Positions 46,270 through 54,640 of a stretch of DNA of 64,000 bases are shown in pieces. Within the stretch, counting starts at the first letter, position 1; every line of letters starts with the position of its first letter. Both the position numbers and the translations under genes were made by a program. The stretch comes from Puniceibacterium sediminis (GTDB lineage: Bacteria > Pseudomonadota > Alphaproteobacteria > Rhodobacterales > Rhodobacteraceae): positions 434,001 through 498,000 of the forward strand of contig NZ_FZNN01000001.1 of the NCBI RefSeq assembly GCF_900188035.1, read 5' to 3'. The notes beneath the pieces are model-generated. The model worked only from the letters and a program-made list of their open reading frames with translations, was not told the origin of the DNA and ran no database searches.

Positions 46270-47844
46270 ATGAGCCCCCTCGCACGCCTGCAGCTGATGA
46301 TGATCGCGGCTTTGGTGGTCTGCGCCGGTTTCGCGCCTTCCGCGCGATCCGACATACCGAACGCGCTGTTCCAGCCGCATCTGGACGTGGTGCCCCGGAC
46401 CAAAGCCGAAACTGGCCGTATCCGGTCTGCGACCCGGGCCACCACCGATTTTACCACGCCCGAACCGTTCGAGGCGAATTCCGGCGGCGCGGCAACCGTA
46501 CGCGCGCGCGCGACGGCCGATGCCTTTTCCCAATCGTCGGGTAATATCCCCTTTGAACGCGAGCTGGATTTCAAGGTCGGCGACGGCTTGTTCCGCAAGC
46601 TCTGGGTGTCTTCTCCGTCCTCGACGCTGGTGTCGGACGGGTTGGGGCCGCTCTACAACGCACGGTCCTGTCAGTCCTGCCATCTCAAGGACGGGCGCGG
46701 TCACCCACCCGAGGGGCCACAGGACGATGCCGTGTCCATTTTCCTGCGCGTCTCTGTGCCTGCCGTGGATGATGCGCCGATGACCGATATAGAAGCCTTT
46801 CTTGCCGGAGTGGACGAGGCTGGCCCGCGCACCCGGCCCGATCCGGTCTACGGCGGGCAGATGCAGGATTTTGCCACGCAGGGCCACAAGGCTGAATACC
46901 GCTTTGACGTCCAATATACCGAGATGCCTGTCACGCTTTCGGGCGACGAAACCGTGACCCTGCGCGCGCCCACCTACGAAGCCGCCGACCTTGGCTATGG
47001 CCCATTGGCCCCCGGCGCGATGCTTTCGCCCCGCGTGGCACCGCAGATGATCGGGCTTGGCCTGATCGAGGCAATCCCAGCGCAGGACATCATGGCGCTT
47101 GCCGACCCGGAGGATGCCGACGGAAACGGCATTTCGGGGCGGGCGCAAAAGGTCTGGTCCTTCGAACACGGGCGCCCGATGCTGGGCCGTTTCGGGTACA
47201 AGGCTGGCGCGCCGTCGATCCGCGAACAGTCCGCTGCGGCCTTTGCGGGGGACATGGGGATTTCCTCGCCCATCTTTCCTGCGGGTTTTGGTGACTGCAC
47301 CGCGGCGCAGGCCGATTGCCGCACCGCGCCCGATGGCAGCACCGGCAGCCCCGAAGGCACCGAAATCGGGGCAGAGGGGCTGGACCTTGTTACCTTTTAC
47401 GCCCGCAACCTTGCTGTGCCCGCGCGGCGCGACGTGGATGACGCGCAGGTGCTGCAGGGCAAACAGGTGTTCTATGAAACCGGCTGCACCGCCTGTCACC
47501 AGCCGAAATTCGTGACTTCCCGGCTGGAAAATCAACCCGAGCAAAGCTTTCAACTGATCTGGCCCTATAGCGATCTGCTGCTGCATGACATGGGGCCGGG
47601 CCTTGCCGACAACCGTCCCGAGGGGCGCGCAACCGGCAGTGAATGGCGCACCGCGCCGCTTTGGGGCATTGGTATGACCGAAACTGTCAGCGGCCAGCAA
47701 AGCTATCTGCACGATGGTCGCGCTCGCACACTGCTCGAAGCGGTTCTGTGGCACGGGGGCGAGGCTGAGGCCCAGAAACAGGCGGTCATGGACATGCCCC
47801 CCGCCGACCGCACCGCCTTGATCAGATATCTGGAGAGCCTGTGA
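46270..47844 (+). CDS. Di-haem oxidoreductase (DUF1111, thiol oxidoreductase-like)
   Basis: 524 residues with a signal peptide (to about PSARSD). Two haem motifs, CQSCHLKDGRGHPP at 134 and CTACHQPKF at 406, in the DUF1111 / cytochrome-peroxidase-like fold. Beside imelysin genes this protein may change the redox state of iron in the periplasm. A TTG at 46219 would lengthen it, but the ATG at 46270 opens the signal peptide. Overlaps the next gene by four bases. Confidence 0.88.
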   Translation: MSPLARLQLMMIAALVVCAGFAPSARSDIPNALFQPHLDVVPRTKAETGRIRSATRATTDFTTPEPFEANSGGAATVRARATADAFSQSSGNIPFERELDFKVGDGLFRKLWVSSPSSTLVSDGLGPLYNARSCQSCHLKDGRGHPPEGPQDDAVSIFLRVSVPAVDDAPMTDIEAFLAGVDEAGPRTRPDPVYGGQMQDFATQGHKAEYRFDVQYTEMPVTLSGDETVTLRAPTYEAADLGYGPLAPGAMLSPRVAPQMIGLGLIEAIPAQDIMALADPEDADGNGISGRAQKVWSFEHGRPMLGRFGYKAGAPSIREQSAAAFAGDMGISSPIFPAGFGDCTAAQADCRTAPDGSTGSPEGTEIGAEGLDLVTFYARNLAVPARRDVDDAQVLQGKQVFYETGCTACHQPKFVTSRLENQPEQSFQLIWPYSDLLLHDMGPGLADNRPEGRATGSEWRTAPLWGIGMTETVSGQQSYLHDGRARTLLEAVLWHGGEAEAQKQAVMDMPPADRTALIRYLESL

Positions 47845-48830
47845 GACATTTCCCAAAGCTCATCGCCGCGCTGACGTTGCTGGCCAGCCCCGCCGCTGCC
47901 GATCTGGCCAGAGCGGTCGATGAACATATCCTGCCGGGCTACGCCGCTTTTGCCGAAACGACGGCGGCCCTGCACGATGCCGCCGTCGAAAGCTGCGCTC
48001 CCGACACGCTGCGCGCTGACTGGAACGCCGCCTTTGACGCCTGGATGCGCGTCAGCCACCTGCGCTTTGGCCCGGTGGAAGAGGCGGGCCGGTCTGTCAT
48101 CATCGCATTCTGGCCGGATGCAAAGGGCATGACACCCAAGGGGCTGTCCCGCCTGATCGCGGCAGAGGATCCGATCGTGAATTCCCCCGAAGGGTTCAAG
48201 GATGTCTCGGTCGCGGCGCGTGGGTTGTTTGCGCTGGAATATCTGCTGTACGATGCGCAGTACGATGCGACGGCCCCATATACCTGCGACCTGATCCGCG
48301 CCGTGACCGCCGATCTGGCGGATATCGCAGGGGCCGTGTCCCACGAATGGCAGAACGGTTATGCCGACACGCTGCGGACTGCAGGCGCGCCCGGCAACGG
48401 CACCTATCTGACTGAAAACGAAGGCCTTCAGGTGCTGTTTACCAACCTCGTCGCGGGGCTTGAATTCACCGCGAACGAACGTCTGGGACGCCCTCTTGGC
48501 ACGTTTGACCGCCCCCGTCCCAACCGGGCCGAAGCGCGCCGGTCTGAACGCTCGCTGCGCAACGTGGACTTGTCGATAAAGGCACTGAAGAATCTGACTG
48601 ATACGCTGGTTGACGCGCCGCTGCCCCAGTCCGACGCTGCCTTTGATCGGGCGATACAAACGGCGGCTGAGCTGGATGATCCGACCTTTGCCAGTGTCAG
48701 CGACCCGAGCGGGCGCCTCAAGGTCGAGATCCTGCAACAAAAGGTCAAGGCCGCCGAGGTTGGCGTTCTTGCCGAAGTCGGCCCGGCGCTTGGCGTGGCT
48801 CAGGGGTTCAATGCCGGGGACGGTGACTGA
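47841..48830 (+). CDS. Imelysin-like protein lacking the motif histidine
   Basis: 329 residues, GTG start overlapping the previous stop (GTGA). Signal peptide ending SPAAADLA. Imelysin-like helical bundle, but the GxHxxE motif reads GLFALEYLLYD, with Phe130 in place of His. So it may be a binding partner rather than a metal-coordinating protein. Two bases before the next gene. Confidence 0.82.
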   Translation: MRHFPKLIAALTLLASPAAADLARAVDEHILPGYAAFAETTAALHDAAVESCAPDTLRADWNAAFDAWMRVSHLRFGPVEEAGRSVIIAFWPDAKGMTPKGLSRLIAAEDPIVNSPEGFKDVSVAARGLFALEYLLYDAQYDATAPYTCDLIRAVTADLADIAGAVSHEWQNGYADTLRTAGAPGNGTYLTENEGLQVLFTNLVAGLEFTANERLGRPLGTFDRPRPNRAEARRSERSLRNVDLSIKALKNLTDTLVDAPLPQSDAAFDRAIQTAAELDDPTFASVSDPSGRLKVEILQQKVKAAEVGVLAEVGPALGVAQGFNAGDGD

Positions 48831-48832
48831 CA

Positions 48833-49912
48833 ATGACCACACGCCGCAGCTTTCTGACAACGCTTCTTGCGGCCTCGGCCATGCCGACGCTGAGCTGGGC
48901 CGATGCGGGCAATCCCCGCTATCTGGCCGCGGCGCGTGAACCGGATGGTGGATATGCTCTGTTCGGGCTGAATGCCTTGGGTCAGGATACCTTTCGTGTC
49001 CCGCTGCCCGCGCGCGGCCACGCAGCCGCCGGGCATCCGCATAAACCGCTGGCCGTGGCCTTTGCACGCCGTCCCGGCACCTATGCGCTGGTCATCGACT
49101 GCGCCGATGGTCACGTCTTGCACCAACTGACCCTGCCAGAGCGGCGGCGTTTCAACGGCCACGGCGCGTTTTCGGCCGGTGGGGATGTTCTCTATACCTC
49201 CGAAATCGACGCGGCTTCGGGGCAGGGCGTGATCGGGGTCTGGGATGCGATGAGCGGCTATCGCCGGACGGGCGAATGGTCGTCACAGGGCATCGGCCCG
49301 CATGAAATTGCGCGCCTGCCCGGATCGGGTGATCTGGTTGTGGCCAATGGCGGCATCCGCACCGCGATGGACGATGAGCGCAGCAAGCTGAACCTTGACA
49401 CGATGGCGCCGAACCTCAGCTATTTCAGTGCCGATGGGGAACTTCTGGACCAGATCAGCTTGCCTCCCGAGTTGCACCAGAATTCAATCCGTCACCTCGC
49501 CCTGCGGTCGGATGGATTAGTGTCTTTTGCCATGCAGACCGAAGATCCCGATGGGTGGTTTACCCCGCTTCTGGGGCTGCACCGGCGTGGCGCACCGCTC
49601 GTTCTGGCGGCAGCAACCGAGCCACAACAGATGCGGATGAAGGGTTATGCCGGCAGTATCGCGTTCAGTGGCAATGGCGCACAGGTTGCGCTGACCTCGC
49701 CTCATGGGGGCGTGCTGAGCCTGTTCGACGCTGCTGGTCAGTTCCAAGGGATGATGGCCCGCACGGATGTTTCTGGTGTCGGCCCGGCCGAAGGTGGCTT
49801 CATGACAACGGACGGGTTGGGCGGACTTTGCAGCATTGCGGGGGATGCCCTGTCGCCTCTCAATTCCGCTCCGCGCGCCTGGGACAACCATCTGGTGACG
49901 CTGCCGGTCTAG
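48833..49912 (+). CDS. DUF1513 beta-propeller protein, Tat-exported
   Basis: 359 residues. Tat signal MTTRRSFLTTLLAAS. DUF1513 domain with repeating blade-like strands; GIGPHEIARLPGSGDLVVAN and QNSIRHLALRSDGLVSFAMQ are typical. Last gene of the imelysin module. No proven activity; known from context to accompany iron-uptake genes. Confidence 0.86.
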   Translation: MTTRRSFLTTLLAASAMPTLSWADAGNPRYLAAAREPDGGYALFGLNALGQDTFRVPLPARGHAAAGHPHKPLAVAFARRPGTYALVIDCADGHVLHQLTLPERRRFNGHGAFSAGGDVLYTSEIDAASGQGVIGVWDAMSGYRRTGEWSSQGIGPHEIARLPGSGDLVVANGGIRTAMDDERSKLNLDTMAPNLSYFSADGELLDQISLPPELHQNSIRHLALRSDGLVSFAMQTEDPDGWFTPLLGLHRRGAPLVLAAATEPQQMRMKGYAGSIAFSGNGAQVALTSPHGGVLSLFDAAGQFQGMMARTDVSGVGPAEGGFMTTDGLGGLCSIAGDALSPLNSAPRAWDNHLVTLPV

Positions 49913-49996
49913 GCAGGCGTATGCTGCCTGTTCACCCTCTCCTACAGCCTAAACGGTTTCGCGCCCCGTCGATCCGCTGTAGAGGGGCGTGAACGG

Positions 49997-50488
49997 ATGG
50001 GGGCAGGGATGGACGATACACGAATTCTGGCAGAGGTAAGCGCCTCGCCATTCCGGCGCGCGGTCGGGGTCGGGATGTTGTGGTTCCTTGGGGGGCTGCT
50101 GATCTATGTGGCGCTGACCACGCCGCCGAGCGTGAACTGGCAGATTTTTCTGGTACTTATGGGCAGCTGTGCGCTCTGGCTTGGCTATGTGATGATGCGC
50201 GCCACCAGCCTTGTCCTGCAGCTGACGGAACACGAACTGCGCGACAGCGCGGGCACGGTTCTGGCCCGGGTCGAAGATATCGAAAAGATCGACCGGGGGG
50301 CCTTTGCCCTCAAGCCCTCGAACGGGTTCACGCTGATCCTAAAACAGCCGCAGACGCGATGCTGGCGGCCGGGTCTGTGGTGGCGGCTGGGGCGGCGTGT
50401 GGCGGTGGGCGGCGTCACACCGGGCTCACAGACGCGCCTCATGGCTGATCTCATAGCAGCGCTGATCGCGGGTGAAAGCCTGATCTGA
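49997..50488 (+). CDS. Conserved hypothetical membrane protein
   Basis: 163 residues. Two helices (~27-46 and ~51-68), then a cytoplasmic domain of mixed strands (VLQLTEHELRDSAGTVLARV...). A second ATG at 50009 is possible, but the first has AGAGGGG at a better distance. Resembles PH-like membrane proteins of this bacterial family; function unknown. Confidence 0.65.
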   Translation: MGAGMDDTRILAEVSASPFRRAVGVGMLWFLGGLLIYVALTTPPSVNWQIFLVLMGSCALWLGYVMMRATSLVLQLTEHELRDSAGTVLARVEDIEKIDRGAFALKPSNGFTLILKQPQTRCWRPGLWWRLGRRVAVGGVTPGSQTRLMADLIAALIAGESLI

Positions 50489-50796
50489 GGATCTGCGCGG
50501 TGGCTGAGGCAGCTTTTGATTGCAGCATCTTCGGCTGTCTGTGTACGGCCGAATTCGTGGGAATCCGGGCGTTCCACGGCGCAGATGTTCAAAGATATTA
50601 GCGTATTGTGAAGGTTTCTCGGTCTCTGTTGCCACACATGGCACAAGTCCGTCATTCAAGGGTCTAGGGCATTCTGATGCGTAATCTGGGGGCTCCGCAG
50701 ATTTGGGGGCCTCATTCGGTATGGGCTGGACTAGTGTGAATGCACGAAAAACAGGCGAAACTGAGTCGCTGATCGTCATAGTTATTGGAGAACTTC
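50489..50796. other. Gap of 308 bases upstream of the glutamate dehydrogenase
   Basis: No gene, RNA or terminator recognised. The last part contains near-identical tandem pieces ATCTGGGGGCTC (50684) and ATTTGGGGGCCTC (50701), and an A-rich segment before the ribosome site TTGGAG. Presumed promoter and leader. Confidence 0.5.
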
Positions 50797-52233
50797 ATGT
50801 CTGCCACGCCCACCCAAGAGCCGAGCTTTCGCGAAAGCGTTGATCTCATGTTCACCCGCGCTGTTGCGCTGATGGACTTGAGCCCGGGGCTCGAGGAAAA
50901 AATTCGTGTCTGCAATGCCACCTACACGGTGCGCTTTGGAGTCCGATTGCGCGGTGGTATCCAGACCTTCACCGGCTATCGATCGGTCCACTCCGAACAT
51001 ATGGAGCCGGTAAAGGGCGGCATCCGCTTTGCCCCCAACGTGCATCAGGACGAGGTCGAGGCGCTCGCGGCGCTGATGACCTACAAATGCGCGCTGGTCG
51101 AAGCGCCGTTTGGCGGATCCAAGGGCGGCTTGCGCATCGACCCGCGCCAGTATGACGAACGCGAATTGGAACTGATTACACGTCGCTTTGCCTATGAACT
51201 TTGCAAGCGCGACCTGATCCACCCGAGCCAGAACGTTCCAGCCCCCGACATGGGCACCGGAGAGCGTGAGATGGCGTGGATAGCCGATCAATACGCGCGG
51301 ATGAACACCACTGACATCAACGCCAAGGCCTGCGTCACCGGCAAGCCGCTGAATGCAGGCGGCATCGCCGGCCGGGTCGAGGCGACAGGCCGCGGCGTGC
51401 AATACGCGCTGCAGGAATTCTTTCGCCACCCCGAAGACATCGCCAAGGCCGGACTTTCCGGCAAGCTTGATGGTAAGACGGTGATCGTGCAGGGGCTTGG
51501 GAACGTGGGCTATCACGCGGCCAAGTTTCTGAGCGAGGAGGACGGCTGCCGCGTCACGGGGGTGATCGAATGGGACGGGGCCGTCACCGATCCCGCCGGC
51601 ATCGATATCGAAGAACTGCGGCAGTGGATTGTCGCGAACGGCGGCGTGACCGGCTATCCCAAGGGGGCCGTCACAAAAGATGGCGATGCGGTGTTGGAAG
51701 AGCCTTGCGATATCCTCGTGCCGGCGGCACTGGAAGGGGTTATCAACCTGAGCAATGCCCACCGCATTCAGGCACCGCTGATCATCGAGGCTGCCAACGG
51801 CCCGATCACCGCCGGCGCGGATGAAATTCTGCGCGAAAAGGGCGCGGTCATCATTCCCGACATGTATGCCAACGCCGGTGGCGTTACGGTGTCCTACTTT
51901 GAATGGGTCAAGAACCTGAGCCATATCCGCTTTGGCCGCATGCAACGCCGTCAAGAGGAATCGCGCCACCAGTTGGTGGTGGATGAGCTTGAACGCATCT
52001 CGGAATCGCTCGGCAAGACATGGACGCTCAGCCCTGATTTCAAACAGAAATACCTGCGCGGCGCGGGCGAGCTGGAACTTGTCCGCTCGGGGCTGGATGA
52101 CACGATGCGTATCGCCTACCAGTCGATGCGAGAAGTGTGGCATGGGCGCGAGGACGTGTCGGACCTGCGCACGGCAGCCTATCTCGTATCGATCGGCAAG
52201 GTCGCGGCAAGCTACCGAGCCAAGGGACTTTAA
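50797..52233 (+). CDS. Glutamate dehydrogenase (Glu/Leu/Phe/Val dehydrogenase family)
   Basis: 478 residues from the ATG at 50797, after TTGGAG; the frame also allows a TTG at 50785. Interconverts glutamate and 2-oxoglutarate with ammonia. Signature APFGGSKGGLRIDPRQ with the catalytic lysine, PAPDMGTGEREMAWI, and the Rossmann motif GLGNVGYHAAKFL. Single gene. Confidence 0.93.
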   Translation: MSATPTQEPSFRESVDLMFTRAVALMDLSPGLEEKIRVCNATYTVRFGVRLRGGIQTFTGYRSVHSEHMEPVKGGIRFAPNVHQDEVEALAALMTYKCALVEAPFGGSKGGLRIDPRQYDERELELITRRFAYELCKRDLIHPSQNVPAPDMGTGEREMAWIADQYARMNTTDINAKACVTGKPLNAGGIAGRVEATGRGVQYALQEFFRHPEDIAKAGLSGKLDGKTVIVQGLGNVGYHAAKFLSEEDGCRVTGVIEWDGAVTDPAGIDIEELRQWIVANGGVTGYPKGAVTKDGDAVLEEPCDILVPAALEGVINLSNAHRIQAPLIIEAANGPITAGADEILREKGAVIIPDMYANAGGVTVSYFEWVKNLSHIRFGRMQRRQEESRHQLVVDELERISESLGKTWTLSPDFKQKYLRGAGELELVRSGLDDTMRIAYQSMREVWHGREDVSDLRTAAYLVSIGKVAASYRAKGL

Positions 52234-52346
52234 GCCCAGCAACTCTGCATGGCGGGCGGTGGCGCAGATCGGCCCCGCCCGCCTTTCCTTTGCGCGCGGA
52301 ATCGCGCAGGGTCGTGCCGTGACTACGGCAAAGCAGAGGGTGCGAC

Positions 52347-52937
52347 ATGCAAACCGACCTGGACTTTTCCTGCGCTTGCGGCGCGCTCCGCGGTGTCTTG
52401 CACCACGCCGTCCCGGGCGAGGTGTGCCATTTGATCTGTTATTGCCGCGATTGCCGCGCCTTTGCACATCATATGGGGGTGGCGGATCAGCTTGAACCCG
52501 GTGGCGGCAGCCCCCTGATCCAAGTGCTGCCCGCCCGGATCGAGATCACCGCCGGGGCAGAGCACATCGCCTGCAAACGTCTGACGGAAAAGGGATTGCA
52601 CCGCTGGTACGCCGATTGTTGCGGCACGCCACTGGCCAATACAGTGGGCACATCCAAAGTACCTCTGGCGGGCATGTGGCGGCCGCTGTTCGCGGATGTC
52701 GGCCCCTTGGGGCCGGTCGGTACCTACGGGTTCACCAAAATGGCGCTGCCTGGCACTGCTGCGCCGAAAAAGGACAAGGGGCTGGCCGCGATGCTGGGCG
52801 GGTTGCTGCGCCGGTCTGCCGCCGCCTATCTGGCCGGAACCGCCCGTCAGAGCCCGTTCTTTGACGCCGAAGGGCGACCCGTCGCCGAACCCAAGGTACT
52901 GAGCACGGAGGAGCGGGCGGCGGCTTATTCCGCATGA
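52347..52937 (+). CDS. GFA-like zinc protein (DUF6151-type)
   Basis: 196 residues. Glutathione-dependent formaldehyde-activating-like cysteine pattern: CACGALRG near 9, CYCRDCRAF near 32, and DCCGTPLANTV near 90, which together would bind zinc. The C-terminal part is longer than in GFA proper. Next to the sarcosine oxidase genes, whose product is formaldehyde, so a link is possible but not shown. Confidence 0.75.
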   Translation: MQTDLDFSCACGALRGVLHHAVPGEVCHLICYCRDCRAFAHHMGVADQLEPGGGSPLIQVLPARIEITAGAEHIACKRLTEKGLHRWYADCCGTPLANTVGTSKVPLAGMWRPLFADVGPLGPVGTYGFTKMALPGTAAPKKDKGLAAMLGGLLRRSAAAYLAGTARQSPFFDAEGRPVAEPKVLSTEERAAAYSA

Positions 52938-52956
52938 ACCGCGCTTCGGTACGACA

Positions 52957-52973
52957 GCGACATCTTCTGTCGC
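52957..52973. promoter_or_regulatory. Dyad upstream of the sarcosine oxidase operon
   Basis: GCGACA (52957-52962), TCTTC, TGTCGC (52968-52973), perfect arms, 63 bases before the beta-subunit start. Overlapping it, CGACAG...CTGTCG also pair. Candidate operator for a regulator of sarcosine or glycine-betaine breakdown. Confidence 0.5.
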
Positions 52974-53035
52974 AATCCTTCTAGGCCTTGCCTGCGTGTC
53001 GTTGCTAGGCTGAGCGGGTCGAAACGGAGTCGTTC

Positions 53036-54289
53036 ATGAGATTTTCAGCCCTGCGCATCCTCCAGGAAGGCCTGACCGGCAATAAAGGCTGGACGCCCCA
53101 CTGGCGCGACCCCGAGCCGAAGTCAGAATATGATATCGTGATCATCGGCGGGGGCGGCCACGGGCTGTCGACGGCCTATTATCTCGCCAAGGAACACGGA
53201 TATCGCAACATCGCGGTGCTGGAAAAAGGCTATATCGGTGGCGGCAACGTGGGGCGCAACACGACGATCGTGCGGGCCAACTACTTTCTTCCGGGAAATT
53301 CCGAGTTCTATTCCAATTCGCTGAAGCTCTGGGAGGGGCTGGAGGCGGATCTGAACTATAACGTGATGCATTCGCAGCGCGGGTTGATCAACCTGTTCCA
53401 TTCCGACGGCCAGCGGGATGCCTTTGTGCGGCGCGGCAATGCGATGATCACGCAAGGTGACGATGCGGTGCTTCTGGACCGAAAGGGGGTGGAGAAGCAT
53501 CTGCCCTATCTCGATTTCGACAACACCCGTTTCCCGATCTACGGGGGGTTGCTGCACCCGCGTGGTGGCACGGCGCGTCACGATGCGGTGGCCTGGGGAT
53601 ACGCGCGCGGCGCCGACCAGCGCGGCGTGGACCTGCTCCAGAATTGCGAGGTTACCGGGATCGACATCGAAGGTGGTGTGGTCAAGGGCGTGCAGACCAC
53701 GCGCGGGGCGATCCGGGCAAAGAAGGTCGGGATCGTGGTCGCGGGCCGATCAGGTCAGGTGGCGGCGATGGCGGGTATGCGTCTGCCGATCGAAAGCCAT
53801 GTGCTGCAGGCCTTTGTGACCGAGGGGCTGAAGCCCTGCATCGACCATGTGGTGAGCTTTGGCATGGGGCATTTCTATATCAGCCAATCCGACAAGGGCG
53901 GGCTGGTCTTTGGCGGCGATCTGGATTTCTACGCATCATATGCGGCGCGGGGCAACCTGCCGATGAAAGAGCACGTGATGGAGGCGGCGATGACCCTGAT
54001 GCCGATGATCGGCAAGGCCAAGGTGTTGCGCTCCTGGGGCGGGATCATGGACATGACGCCGGATGGCTCGCCTATCATCGACCGGACGGGGGTCGAGGGG
54101 CTCTATATCGATTGCGGCTGGTGTTACGGCGGGTTCAAGGCGGTGCCGGGCTCGGGCTTTGCCTTTGCGCATTTGCTGGCGACGGACCGCCCCCACGACA
54201 GCGCCACGCGGTTCCGGCTGGACCGGTTCCGCACGGGGCGGGGGCTGATGGACGAAGAAGGCACCGGGGCGCAGCATAACTTGCACTAG
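53036..54289 (+). CDS. soxB: Sarcosine oxidase, beta subunit
   Basis: 417 residues. FAD-binding motif IIGGGGHGLSTAYYLAKEHG at ~37-56. GGTARHDAVAWGYARG near 182 is the region whose histidine carries covalent FMN in the corynebacterial enzyme. With alpha, gamma and delta subunits it converts sarcosine to glycine, passing the methyl group to tetrahydrofolate or releasing formaldehyde. Not related to the sulfur SoxB at 21438. Confidence 0.93.
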   Translation: MRFSALRILQEGLTGNKGWTPHWRDPEPKSEYDIVIIGGGGHGLSTAYYLAKEHGYRNIAVLEKGYIGGGNVGRNTTIVRANYFLPGNSEFYSNSLKLWEGLEADLNYNVMHSQRGLINLFHSDGQRDAFVRRGNAMITQGDDAVLLDRKGVEKHLPYLDFDNTRFPIYGGLLHPRGGTARHDAVAWGYARGADQRGVDLLQNCEVTGIDIEGGVVKGVQTTRGAIRAKKVGIVVAGRSGQVAAMAGMRLPIESHVLQAFVTEGLKPCIDHVVSFGMGHFYISQSDKGGLVFGGDLDFYASYAARGNLPMKEHVMEAAMTLMPMIGKAKVLRSWGGIMDMTPDGSPIIDRTGVEGLYIDCGWCYGGFKAVPGSGFAFAHLLATDRPHDSATRFRLDRFRTGRGLMDEEGTGAQHNLH

Positions 54290-54370
54290 ACACGGTTCGA
54301 GAGGGCGGATTTTGCGTATGTGGAAAGAAAAGAACATGAGCCAGTGTCTCTGTGAAACGGGGCGCGCGGC

Positions 54371-54640
54371 ATGAGGCTGCCCTGTCCTGTCTGCGGGGAA
54401 CGAGACCTGCGCGAGTTCACCTATCAGGGCGATGCGGTGCGGCTTGAGCGGCCTTTGCCGACCGCGGGGGGCGACGCGTGGGATTCCTATCTGCATCTAC
54501 GTGACAATCCGGCCGGTCTCACACGGGATCTTTGGCAGCATGGCGCGGGCTGTGGTGCCTGGCTGGTCGTGACGCGGGATACGGTGAGCCACGCGGTCCA
54601 TAGTGCCGTACTGGCACGGGAGGCACGCCATGCGGATTGA
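54371..54640 (+). CDS. soxD: Sarcosine oxidase, delta subunit
   Basis: 89 residues. Zinc site at the N-terminus (LPCPVCGERDLREFTY) and a C-terminal His/Cys (WQHGAGCGAWLVV). Small subunit between beta and alpha; the order B-D-A-G is canonical. Its end overlaps the alpha gene by 11 bases. Confidence 0.93.
   Translation: MRLPCPVCGERDLREFTYQGDAVRLERPLPTAGGDAWDSYLHLRDNPAGLTRDLWQHGAGCGAWLVVTRDTVSHAVHSAVLAREARHAD

Noticed and set aside
46111-52467. Minus-strand frames of 581, 454 and 561 codons over the imelysin module and glutamate dehydrogenase
   Set aside because: Shadows; the plus genes carry signal peptides, haem motifs and family signatures.
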